Positions 7,693 to 15,200 of a stretch of DNA of 36,218 nt are shown in pieces (position 1 is the first letter of the stretch; each line of letters starts with the position of its first letter). The stretch lies in IMG/VR virus record IMGVR_UViG_3300021963_003902, positions 1-36,218 of that record; one strand, 5' to 3'. A model generated the notes under the pieces. The model was given only the letters and a program-made list of their open reading frames with translations. It was not told the origin of the DNA and ran no database searches. A program made the position numbers and the translations under genes. Source of the DNA: a virus.

Positions 7693-8143
7693 TATGGATA
7701 AATTAATAGCATCTCTTAAAGTAGCATTAGGTAATACATTTACGATGTATTTCAAAGCACACTCATATCATTGGAATGTGGAAAGTCTACATTTTTCTAT
7801 GTTTCATGACTTCTTCGGTGAAATCTATGAAGACGTATATGGTGCAGTAGATCCTCTTTCAGAAGAACTACGTAAGCTTGACGCGTATGCTCCTATCAGT
7901 TTGATGGAGATCTATGGTTATAAGACTATCATGGAAGATAGTTCAAAACCAGATACAGCTGTAGAGATGGTGATGAACTTATTGACAGCTAATACAGAAG
8001 TACTAAATTGTCTAACACCATTATTTGATGAAGCGACAACACAAAAACAACAAGGTCTTGCAAACTTTATTGCAGATCGTATGGATAGACATAAATTTTT
8101 CGAATGGCAACTACAAGCAACACTTAAGAACCTCGGAGCGTAA
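7685..8143 (+). CDS. dps: Dps-like ferritin (DNA-binding mini-ferritin)
   Basis: The 152-residue protein has the full Dps ferroxidase ligand set with exact family spacing: H29, H41, D56 and E60 (HW, then 12 residues to the second His, 15 to Asp, 4 to Glu). Dps proteins form 12-subunit shells that oxidise Fe(II) with peroxide and protect DNA; many also bind DNA. The start could be 7685 or the in-frame ATG at 7694. It sits between genes for head-type proteins instead of stress genes, overlapping the upstream gene, so it should be made late. Possible roles (inference): protecting progeny DNA from oxidative damage in the lysing cell, or acting within the virion. The family call is very secure. 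Confidence 0.9.
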   Translation: MDNMDKLIASLKVALGNTFTMYFKAHSYHWNVESLHFSMFHDFFGEIYEDVYGAVDPLSEELRKLDAYAPISLMEIYGYKTIMEDSSKPDTAVEMVMNLLTANTEVLNCLTPLFDEATTQKQQGLANFIADRMDRHKFFEWQLQATLKNLGA

Positions 8144-8145
8144 GA

Positions 8146-10692
8146 ATGAAATCATATAAAGACATGATAAACGAAGTATTAACTAAGTCTACACCAGCCG
8201 GCGAATGGATCAAAGACTTTGTAGATTCCGATAATCCTAAGTTTGCAGGCAAATCTGCAGCTAAACGTAAACAGATGGCACTAGCTGCTTATTATTCTAA
8301 ACAAGAAGAGTCTTATGCAGGTTCACAAAATAGTACAGCTGAGGTAGACATGAACGAAGATCACTTAGTACATGTATCTGATGGTTCTAAATATGACGAA
8401 GTCCCACACCCAAAAGACATTGAACATGTTAAGACTGGTGCAATGCATCATGGCGGTAAATGGGATAGTCATTCAGACAAAGGTGCATTCTTTAAGTTTA
8501 AATCTAAAGAAGATGCAGAGAACTTTAAACGTCATGTAGATAAATGCCCGCATAGATCATGCTATGCAGATCTATCAGAAGCTGTAGAGTATAAAGGTAT
8601 GGGCACAGACGTAGTTGATAAGAAAAAGAAACTAAATCCACAACCAAATTTTACAACAGATAAAAAGACTGTTAAAGACTTTAAAGAAGCTAAAGAATTA
8701 GATAAAGCATGTTGGAAAGGCTACAAAGCAATTGGCCTTAAGAATAAAAATGGTAGACAAGTTCCTAACTGTGTACCAGAAGAAAAAGAATTAGAAGAAG
8801 GCAAAGTATATGATCCTTTCAGTAAAAAGATGGTCGCTCGCAAGCCAATTAAAGTACAAGCTGGCGGTGGTGCAACACGAAACGGTGTACCTGTAGAGAC
8901 TGGTCCATCTAAGTATAAGACTTTACGTCAAGCTTATGATGCTGCTACAGCTGGTCAAACAGTAACACCTAAACAAAAATTAAACAAAGAAGGCTATGAT
9001 CATGGTCCTATCGATCGCGATGCTAAAGTAGCAGTTGGTCATAAAGCTGCTGTATTAGCTGGTTCTGGTCTTGATTCTGGTAAACACGGCACAATAGTAG
9101 GTTCATCAAAAGAACGTACTGGTGATATGTGGCATATTAAAACTTCAAGCGGTGATATAGTTAAGATGCACAAACACAGAGTAGCTAAATTAAAAGAAGG
9201 TGTGGAACTAATCGCTAAGCATGAAGTTAAAGCTGATGCACCTCATAAATCAGGTGGTCATGTCATCTTAACTAAGTCATCTAATAAATGGCATGTATTA
9301 CATAATAAGAAGAGTTCACCTGAAGCTAAAGATCTACATCGTTCAAAACTATTACACTCATACGCTGATGAAAAAGAAGCAAGAGCTAAGTTTAAAGAAT
9401 TACATGAAGAACAGATCGATGAGATCTCTAAGTCAACACTTATGAGATACATCCCTAAAGCATCAAGAGATGTTGGTTCTCATACCTATGCAGGTAAAGA
9501 AGCTGGCGAATGGGCAGCACACTATACAAGAGCTGGTGATTGGGCTGCAGCAGACAAACAATCTAAGAAATCTTATGCAGACTTTAAGAAAGCAAACAAA
9601 CGTATCGCTGGTATCGACACTGCTACTAAGAAACTTGGTACACAAAAAGAAGAAGTAGAGTTAGATGAAGCTATCGCTAAGAAGTTACCAGTACAACACG
9701 CAGTTGATGCTGTACATAAAACATTAGGTCCTAAGTCAGCTACACGTTTCTTATCACACTTAAGTCCAGGTTCAGAGAAACATACATCATGGGATAAAGT
9801 AAACGATGCATTGGTAAAACAAGGTGTACAAACACATCACATTGCTTCTATTGCACAAAAAACATCTCGTATGAACGAAGAAGTTATTGACGAATCAAGA
9901 GGTCATAAAGTATTAGCTACATTCTTTAAGAACAGAGAAGTTGCACAAAGATCTTATCAAGGTAATCCTGCTAAGGATGCTGAAGTAGCTCAAGGTGGTG
10001 GTAGTCCAGCAGATCAAGGTATCGCTGCAGCTAAGGCTGACTATAAGAAGATGAACAAAGAGAATGTTAATCCAGCTCTAATGGCCATCCTTAAGAAAAG
10101 ACAAGAAGCTCAAAAGAAAAAGCAAGAAGATAAAAAAAAAGTAAATGAGGCAACGGCTCCAGCAGTACATGCTGCTGAACCTAAAAAGACTAAGTCTACG
10201 CCTAAAGAATATAAAAAAGCTCCAATACCAGGTACAAAGCGTGTAGCACATGCAAAGCCGGATGATAACGAAGTTGGTGGGGGTACTTCTACAAGGATTC
10301 AAGAAGATCAATACACGTCAGAGTATAAGATCAAGTCTTTCGTAGATCCCGTTACTGGTGAGAATAAGACTAGAAAGATTAGACCACATCGTATTAACTT
10401 TAAAGCTTCTAAGATGCATGGCGAGCCGGCACAACAAGATGCACCAGGTGATTATGGTATTAAAGAAGGCTTTGATGACTATTCATCTATAGCAAAAGAA
10501 TTAGTTAAGAGATATGGTAAGAACGTAACTGCACAACACGTTAAAGACTTTGCTGGCGAAAGAGATACACATAAAGGTCTTGATCACGCAGAAGTTATGC
10601 ATCATGTTAAAAAGTTATCAGAAGGCGATAAAGTATACGATGAAAAATGGAAAACAGTTAATTTTAAAGATTTTACAAAGGGAGCTAAGTAA
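8146..10692 (+). CDS. Large modular internal head-type protein with tagged N-terminus
   Basis: The 848-residue Lys/Glu/His-rich protein begins MKSYKDMINE, matching the shared capsid-targeting-like tag. Segments of different sequence are joined by acidic linkers carrying I/L-x-E: EEQIDEIS at residues 421-428, KEEVELDEA at 501-509 and NEEVIDES at 577-584. Residues 18-55 contain GEWIKDFVDSDNPKFAGKS, a module recurrent in marine T4-like virion proteins (from memory). Residues 188-213 repeat the ACWxGYKxxG...VPNCVPEE module of the upstream gene. A lysine-rich stretch around 646-680 may bind DNA. No enzyme motif is seen. I infer a scaffold or internal head polyprotein cut by the prohead protease. 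It touches the Dps gene (2 nt gap) and overlaps the next start as TAATG. Confidence 0.62.
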   Translation: MKSYKDMINEVLTKSTPAGEWIKDFVDSDNPKFAGKSAAKRKQMALAAYYSKQEESYAGSQNSTAEVDMNEDHLVHVSDGSKYDEVPHPKDIEHVKTGAMHHGGKWDSHSDKGAFFKFKSKEDAENFKRHVDKCPHRSCYADLSEAVEYKGMGTDVVDKKKKLNPQPNFTTDKKTVKDFKEAKELDKACWKGYKAIGLKNKNGRQVPNCVPEEKELEEGKVYDPFSKKMVARKPIKVQAGGGATRNGVPVETGPSKYKTLRQAYDAATAGQTVTPKQKLNKEGYDHGPIDRDAKVAVGHKAAVLAGSGLDSGKHGTIVGSSKERTGDMWHIKTSSGDIVKMHKHRVAKLKEGVELIAKHEVKADAPHKSGGHVILTKSSNKWHVLHNKKSSPEAKDLHRSKLLHSYADEKEARAKFKELHEEQIDEISKSTLMRYIPKASRDVGSHTYAGKEAGEWAAHYTRAGDWAAADKQSKKSYADFKKANKRIAGIDTATKKLGTQKEEVELDEAIAKKLPVQHAVDAVHKTLGPKSATRFLSHLSPGSEKHTSWDKVNDALVKQGVQTHHIASIAQKTSRMNEEVIDESRGHKVLATFFKNREVAQRSYQGNPAKDAEVAQGGGSPADQGIAAAKADYKKMNKENVNPALMAILKKRQEAQKKKQEDKKKVNEATAPAVHAAEPKKTKSTPKEYKKAPIPGTKRVAHAKPDDNEVGGGTSTRIQEDQYTSEYKIKSFVDPVTGENKTRKIRPHRINFKASKMHGEPAQQDAPGDYGIKEGFDDYSSIAKELVKRYGKNVTAQHVKDFAGERDTHKGLDHAEVMHHVKKLSEGDKVYDEKWKTVNFKDFTKGAK

Positions 10693-12296
10693 TGTTAAAG
10701 TTTAATGACTACTTAAAAGAAGCTGCATTGTCAGCTAAACAAAAGAAGATCGCAGCAGTCGCTGGCGATAAAGACAAGATTGATGCTGCAGACTTAGCTG
10801 CTTTAAGAGCTGGTAAGAAACCTGTTGATGAAGCTGAATGCTATGGTAAAGATATGAAGAAGGAAGAGCTAGTTGGTAAACAACACAAGCTTGATAAGAA
10901 TCATAACGGCAAATTGGATGCTCACGACTTTAAGTTACTTCGTAAAGAAGAAACTGAAGAGTTAGATGAAGGCAAGATGAAAGAGCTTTCAATGGATCTT
11001 AAAGATATGAGTCATGACGAGTTCCATAAACAATATGGTAAACCTAAGTCTCATTTCGATCCTACAAACTTTAAGAAGCCAGTAGAACCTGGTAAAGGTA
11101 TGGATCGTGCTAAAGCTTTAGCTCAACGCGGTATGCAATCATTATCTAAAGAAGAAGTAGAACGCATCGAAGAGAAGTTAGCTCAGTTAGATGAGTTATC
11201 TCCAGCTACTTTAAAATCTTATAAAAAAGGTATCACTAGAGATCTAGATCGTGCAGCTGATGCATATCCACATGGTACAGGTGATGACGATGAAGATCGT
11301 AAGTTAAACAACCGTGTTAAAGGTGATGAGTTAGCTAGCAAAAAATTAAAAGCTAAAGGTGTTAATCCTTATAGCGAAGAAGTAGAACAGATCGACGAGT
11401 TATCTAAGAAGACTTTAGGTTCATATGTTAAACGTTCTGCTAATCAAGCTATTGTTAAGAGTTTAGCAAATCCTAAAGATGATTCTGATGACATGAAAAC
11501 TATTGCTAAACGTGAAAAAGGTATTAATTTAGCAACATCAAAACTAGCTAAAGAAGAGACAGAACAAATCGATGAGTTATCAAAGAAGACTTTAGGTTCA
11601 TATGTAAATAAAGCAGCTAAAGATTCACGTATCCATGGCCAAATAGCCACTGATTTTGAAAACACTGCTGATAAAGCTAGAAAGCAATCAAAGAAAGATT
11701 CTTTTGAAAGATTAAACAGAAAATATTTAGAAAAATCATGGAAGCGTGAAGATGGTATTGCTAAAGCTGTAGGTAAATTAACTAAAGAAGAAGTTTCAGC
11801 AGATGTTAATGAAGCTAAAGAAGGATGGAGTAAGAATGATTCAATGGCTAAACCAGTAACATCTAGTCAAGCTATGGCAGATCATGCTAAGTACTTCACT
11901 AAGGTTACTAAATTAGATCCTAAGACTGGCGAGCCATATAAAAAAGATGTTAAAGAAGAAAGAGACTATGTATCTGCAACGCTTGCAGTTATGGATGAAG
12001 GTAAGATTGATAACCTTAGAGATGCACAGAAGTTAAGACGAGATACACAATCAGCATATGAAAAAGATTACAAACCAGACACAAGTCATCCGCATATCCA
12101 AGTAGTTAAAGGCAATGCGTATGGCGGTGCGAACCAAAAAGATGATGAGGGTGATGAGAAGCCTGATGAAACAAAAGAGAAAAAGGGTCGTGGCAGACCT
12201 GCTGGATCTAAATCAGGTGCTAGACAAAAGGGTGGTGGACATGAAGACGGCGGTATTCCTGTGCACAACTTAAACTTGCCAAAATCATATAAATAG
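10692..12296 (+). CDS. Repeat-containing internal head-type protein with EF-hand and AT-hook motifs
   Basis: The 534-residue product begins MLKFNDYLKE, a clear copy of the shared tag. It contains an EF-hand-like calcium loop (DKNHNGKLDAHDF) and a looser one before it (DKDKIDAADL). From residue 85 on, short cassettes start with KEE(V/T)E...(I/L)DEL; two, at residues 228 and 287, are nearly identical (QIDELSKKTLGSYV) and 59 residues apart. The C-terminus has KGRGRPAGSKSG, an AT-hook-like minor-groove motif, in a Lys/Gly-rich tail. Together these suggest a DNA-condensing internal head protein that the prohead protease may cut into peptides. It could instead be a scaffold core protein. The stop codon lies inside a late-promoter box for the next gene. 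Confidence 0.62.
   Translation: MLKFNDYLKEAALSAKQKKIAAVAGDKDKIDAADLAALRAGKKPVDEAECYGKDMKKEELVGKQHKLDKNHNGKLDAHDFKLLRKEETEELDEGKMKELSMDLKDMSHDEFHKQYGKPKSHFDPTNFKKPVEPGKGMDRAKALAQRGMQSLSKEEVERIEEKLAQLDELSPATLKSYKKGITRDLDRAADAYPHGTGDDDEDRKLNNRVKGDELASKKLKAKGVNPYSEEVEQIDELSKKTLGSYVKRSANQAIVKSLANPKDDSDDMKTIAKREKGINLATSKLAKEETEQIDELSKKTLGSYVNKAAKDSRIHGQIATDFENTADKARKQSKKDSFERLNRKYLEKSWKREDGIAKAVGKLTKEEVSADVNEAKEGWSKNDSMAKPVTSSQAMADHAKYFTKVTKLDPKTGEPYKKDVKEERDYVSATLAVMDEGKIDNLRDAQKLRRDTQSAYEKDYKPDTSHPHIQVVKGNAYGGANQKDDEGDEKPDETKEKKGRGRPAGSKSGARQKGGGHEDGGIPVHNLNLPKSYK
11373..11429 (+). repeat. Protein-coding repeat, copy 1 of 2
   Basis: This 57-nt unit encodes SEEVEQIDELSKKTLGSYV and recurs at 11550-11606 as KEETEQIDELSKKTLGSYV, 177 nt (59 codons) later. 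The 3' half is nearly identical in DNA as well as protein, indicating a fairly recent duplication. A looser copy (LDELSPATLKSY) precedes both at about 11187. Confidence 0.75.
11550..11606 (+). repeat. Protein-coding repeat, copy 2 of 2
   Basis: Second copy of the unit at 11373-11429, encoding KEETEQIDELSKKTLGSYV. The stretch aagaagactttaggttcat is shared base for base with copy 1. Confidence 0.75.
12288..12295 (+). promoter_or_regulatory. T4-type late promoter box
   Basis: TATAAATA overlaps the TAG stop of the preceding gene and lies 23 nt before the ATG at 12319, which has an AAGGAG ribosome site. Position and sequence fit a T4 late promoter driving a virion protein. Confidence 0.6.
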
Positions 12297-12318
12297 ATAA
12301 AAATTAAGGAGTAATAAA

Positions 12319-13266
12319 ATGGCTTTATGGGGAAAAACAGATACTTTAGCTTCGGCTCCAAAGTATGTAACAAGAAAGGCAGTCTTTGATGCGCAGGCTA
12401 AAGTAACATCTGCGACAGATAAGATCGACCTTACAGATGCAAATACAAACTTCGCGACAGGTGATGGCGTTGTTTACACTGGTGCTAGCGGCATTGGTTT
12501 AACACAAGGTACAACATACTACGCAATGAGACAAACAGATAACACTATCAAGCTTGCTACTACAGAAGCTGGTGCTAAAGCTGGTGCTACAGGTGTAAAC
12601 CTAACAGCAGGCGCTACTGGTGCTATTGGTTACTTACAACGTAATACAGAAGGTAACGAAAGCACGCTTGAAGGTAATGGAGATCATAACTATAATGGTC
12701 GTGACTTATACTTCATTGATGCTGACGAAGCACAACAAGTTGAAAACCGTGCACGTGGTCTTAACACACCAGGTTGGACAAACTATCGTTCATATACTGA
12801 TGCTAATGGCAACGTTAGAAATAAATCAGAAGTATTAATTGCTATGGGTGCATACACTGGTGCTACTGGTTCTGGTACATACCAAGAACAAACTGGTGAT
12901 GCTACAGATGACACAGTGTTAGTTGATGGTACAATCACTATTGGTACACAACCATTAAGTCAATCTAAAGTTGCTGGTTCTCTATTAGCTAACAAAGGTG
13001 TATTCACTGTTGTTGCTACATTGGCTGGTGCTGGTTCATTGACATACCAATGGCAAGTACAAGAATCATCAGAATCTGGTGCTACTTGGACTAACGTATC
13101 ACGTGGTTCTGGTGGTACAACAGCTACTTACACAACAGGTGATACTCAAGTTGCAGCTTCTGCTTCAGTTGATTCAAACGGCGACAAATATCGTGTTATC
13201 GTTTCTTCAACAGGTTCTACAAGCGTAACATCATCAACAGCAGTATTAACAGTAACAGCAAGCTAA
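12319..13266 (+). CDS. Virion structural protein with C-terminal Ig-like domain
   Basis: The 315-residue protein starts MALWGKTD, a beginning I recall from structural proteins of marine T4-like phages. It is rich in Gly, Ala, Thr and Ser, with GATG-containing stretches. The last 90 residues or so (from about LVDGTITIGTQPLS) form an Ig-like beta-sandwich: regularly spaced beta strands, a central WQVQESSESGATW, and a typical ending TSSTAVLTVTAS. Ig-like domains on phage capsid or tail proteins, such as T4 Hoc, bind weakly to host or environmental glycans. The gene has its own late-promoter box and AAGGAG site upstream and a hairpin terminator downstream, so it is probably a strongly expressed single-gene unit: a capsid decoration or major surface protein. 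Confidence 0.68.
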   Translation: MALWGKTDTLASAPKYVTRKAVFDAQAKVTSATDKIDLTDANTNFATGDGVVYTGASGIGLTQGTTYYAMRQTDNTIKLATTEAGAKAGATGVNLTAGATGAIGYLQRNTEGNESTLEGNGDHNYNGRDLYFIDADEAQQVENRARGLNTPGWTNYRSYTDANGNVRNKSEVLIAMGAYTGATGSGTYQEQTGDATDDTVLVDGTITIGTQPLSQSKVAGSLLANKGVFTVVATLAGAGSLTYQWQVQESSESGATWTNVSRGSGGTTATYTTGDTQVAASASVDSNGDKYRVIVSSTGSTSVTSSTAVLTVTAS

Positions 13267-13273
13267 CTAAGTG

Positions 13274-13297
13274 GGGGAGGTTAACTCCCCTTCTTTT
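13274..13297 (+). terminator. Intrinsic terminator after the Ig-like protein gene
   Basis: GGGGAG, loop GTTAA, CTCCCC, then TTCTTTT: a six-base-pair GC-rich stem followed by a U-run, a few bases after the stop codon at 13266. A GTG at 13271 could be read as the start of the next gene, but it would place the terminator inside the coding sequence; the ATG at 13301 is preferred. Confidence 0.8.
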
Positions 13298-13300
13298 AAT

Positions 13301-13678
13301 ATGAATCAAATGTTGACAGAAGATAATTTTTTGACCTATGCGATGCATCATTATGACAATAGCCAATGCTATTCATTGGAAGAGTTTAATGATGACTTAA
13401 AAAGGTTTCTATACTTGAAGAAGTTATTCAATAGGTATAAGAGCGAGGCCGACTTAAAACAAAACCTCATCTTAAACCATTTAATAGTCATATATAATAT
13501 ATTCGGCGAACATGCCACTAATATGTTATTCTTTAAGATAGAAGAAGAGTATTGGGATACACTCATTACTTTCTTAGTATTCCTTAATAGGATGCCTGAG
13601 GAAGTGACACAATACAATATAAAGTTATCAGAAGTTGAGTTGGACAATCATATAATACAAACACTTAGGAAGATATAA
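13301..13678 (+). CDS. Conserved hypothetical protein of marine T4-like phages
   Basis: From ATG 13301 the gene encodes 125 residues, all-helical in appearance and rich in aromatics and leucine, with no signal, membrane segment or catalytic motif. Stretches such as NHLIVIYNIFG and TLITFLVFLNRMPEE look familiar from a family conserved next to the following gene in marine T4-like phages (memory, not searched). It ends in a TAATG overlap with that gene, so the two should be translationally coupled and may form a complex. The function is unknown; a virion or assembly role is guessed from location only. Confidence 0.65.
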   Translation: MNQMLTEDNFLTYAMHHYDNSQCYSLEEFNDDLKRFLYLKKLFNRYKSEADLKQNLILNHLIVIYNIFGEHATNMLFFKIEEEYWDTLITFLVFLNRMPEEVTQYNIKLSEVELDNHIIQTLRKI

Positions 13679-14226
13679 TGTCGCAAATAGTAGACAATCT
13701 AATAGCTTACAGAGTACTCACCATGTTGGTTAAACCCTTCAGCGAGACTGATGCTTATAGACTTGGCATCATCGATAATAAAGGAAAAAATCTCATAAAG
13801 CCTTCTTCTCTTTCTACTACGGAAGAAAAGAGTGCATACACGTTCCTACATCGATTAGTCTTTAATATGAAGAAGATAATCAACAAACTGCCGGGCGGAG
13901 AAAGTAAGTTAAAGAGTGTCATATCTGCATACTTCTTGATAAGAGAGTATTACGAAAAGAATGATAGATCCACTTCAATGATGGAACAAAGGTTTCATAA
14001 ATTAATGGAGACTGATGCTATCTTAGCAGAAGAATCTATATTAGTAGAGAAGTTTATTAAGAAGATTGAAGAAGACGGTGAAGGTGGTGGAGCTCCAGCG
14101 AACGTAACAGGTGCAGGAGTTTCAACAGACATCCCATTACCAAAGAAAAAAGATCTAGATAAGTATAAACAAACGAATCAAGCTGGAGTTGTAGCTATGA
14201 CTCGTCGTAACAATAAGGTATTATAA
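13678..14226 (+). CDS. Conserved hypothetical protein of marine T4-like phages
   Basis: This 182-residue soluble protein has a helical N-terminal region with TEEKSAYTFLHRLVFNMKKI and KLPGGESKLKS, a pattern I associate with a marine T4-like family of unknown function. It ends in a glycine-rich linker (GEGGGAPANVTG) and a basic tail (MTRRNNKVL). The start overlaps the previous stop by one base. The flexible Gly/Pro-rich tail suggests a structural or assembly protein more than an enzyme. Downstream the lysis-type genes begin after one base. Confidence 0.62.
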   Translation: MSQIVDNLIAYRVLTMLVKPFSETDAYRLGIIDNKGKNLIKPSSLSTTEEKSAYTFLHRLVFNMKKIINKLPGGESKLKSVISAYFLIREYYEKNDRSTSMMEQRFHKLMETDAILAEESILVEKFIKKIEEDGEGGGAPANVTGAGVSTDIPLPKKKDLDKYKQTNQAGVVAMTRRNNKVL

Positions 14227-14227
14227 T

Positions 14228-14827
14228 ATGTGGTTATTGAATATTATACCCGATAGTATATTGTACGGGTTTATCTTATCTGTAATGGGTATTGGTGCAG
14301 CGCTATTTGTATTTGGTACATTTACTGTATTCCTTCCATTAGTTAAAGCGTATGGATTATTAATGAGGACAGTTGGTATCATCTTACTCATTGCAAGCGT
14401 ATATCTATATGGTGGATATGGCACTGAAATGAAGTGGAGAGCTGAAGCTGCCAAACTTAAGGCAGACATGGACCGTAAGGTAGCATTGTCAGAAAAGCAA
14501 TCTAAACAAATAGTAACTAAGTATATAGTACAAACAAAAGTAATCAAGGAGAAGGGTGATGCAATTAAGAAGTTATCTCAACATGTTAAAGAAGCTGATG
14601 CTAAGTGCATTGTGCCTAAGTCTTTTGTCTTGCTCCACGATTCTGCCGCAAAAAATGAAGTTCCCGACACCTCCAAAGGAGTTGATGGTTCCACCTCCGG
14701 AACTAATCTCTCTACCATCGGAGAAACAGTAACAATTAACTATAACAACTATCATCAGTTAAGTGAGCAACTAAAAGCGCTACAAGACTGGGTAAGTTCA
14801 CAAGAGAAGATCTATAATGGCAAGTGA
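14228..14827 (+). CDS. Inner-membrane spanin-like (Rz-like) lysis protein
   Basis: The 199-residue protein has two hydrophobic segments (about residues 12-34 and 43-61), then a charged coiled coil (about 68-125). The periplasmic end carries KCIVPKSFVLLHDSAA and later a NYNNYH...LKALQDWVSSQ segment. This combination (a Cys-x-VP-x-x-F-x-x-LH-x-x-A motif, then a final LxALQxWV) is what I recall from Rz-type i-spanins of several phages. Such proteins link to an outer-membrane lipoprotein and fuse the two membranes at lysis. No overlapping Rz1 gene is present; the lipoprotein at 5619 is a possible partner. Two membrane segments instead of one is unusual. Confidence 0.6.
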   Translation: MWLLNIIPDSILYGFILSVMGIGAALFVFGTFTVFLPLVKAYGLLMRTVGIILLIASVYLYGGYGTEMKWRAEAAKLKADMDRKVALSEKQSKQIVTKYIVQTKVIKEKGDAIKKLSQHVKEADAKCIVPKSFVLLHDSAAKNEVPDTSKGVDGSTSGTNLSTIGETVTINYNNYHQLSEQLKALQDWVSSQEKIYNGK

Positions 14828-15200
14828 AATCGAATCATTAGAACGTATAGTTGAGAAGCTAGATGAATCTATAGACAAGCTTACTGAAGTTAGTAATAAC
14901 ATAAGTAAGTTACTTGCTGTTCATGATACACGATTAAATATAATCGAGAAAGATACTGTGCGTAACGAAGACGACATCAGGGATATACATGTAAAGATGG
15001 ATAACATAGCTAAAGAGATTAATAAGAAGCTAGACCAGTCTATGCAAAATAGTACTGAAGGTCATGCACGTATCCAAACAGCAATTGAAGAACAGCTTAA
15101 GGCTCATGATGCCCGTATTAAAGTGCTTGAAGTATGGCGTTGGTTAGTCATAGGTGGAGCGGTAGCGATCGGTTGGTTAATTAATAAATCGTTTAAATGA
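14817..15200 (+). CDS. XhlA-like coiled-coil membrane protein, possible lysis factor
   Basis: The 127-residue product is an almost continuous coiled coil (residues 1-105, with heptad-like I/L spacing) followed by a single C-terminal membrane segment (WRWLVIGGAVAIGWLI). This is the layout of the haemolysin XhlA family, which assists holins in some phages. The gene overlaps the spanin-like gene by 11 nt and its stop overlaps the next start (ATGA), so all three are coupled. It may act with the spanin in timing lysis. A role as a membrane-anchored virion protein cannot be excluded. Confidence 0.6.
   Translation: MASEIESLERIVEKLDESIDKLTEVSNNISKLLAVHDTRLNIIEKDTVRNEDDIRDIHVKMDNIAKEINKKLDQSMQNSTEGHARIQTAIEEQLKAHDARIKVLEVWRWLVIGGAVAIGWLINKSFK

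Noticed and set aside
13271-13300. GTG start at 13271 for the gene ending at 13678
   Set aside because: It would put a GC-rich hairpin plus U-run inside the coding region; the ATG at 13301 gives a better start after the terminator.
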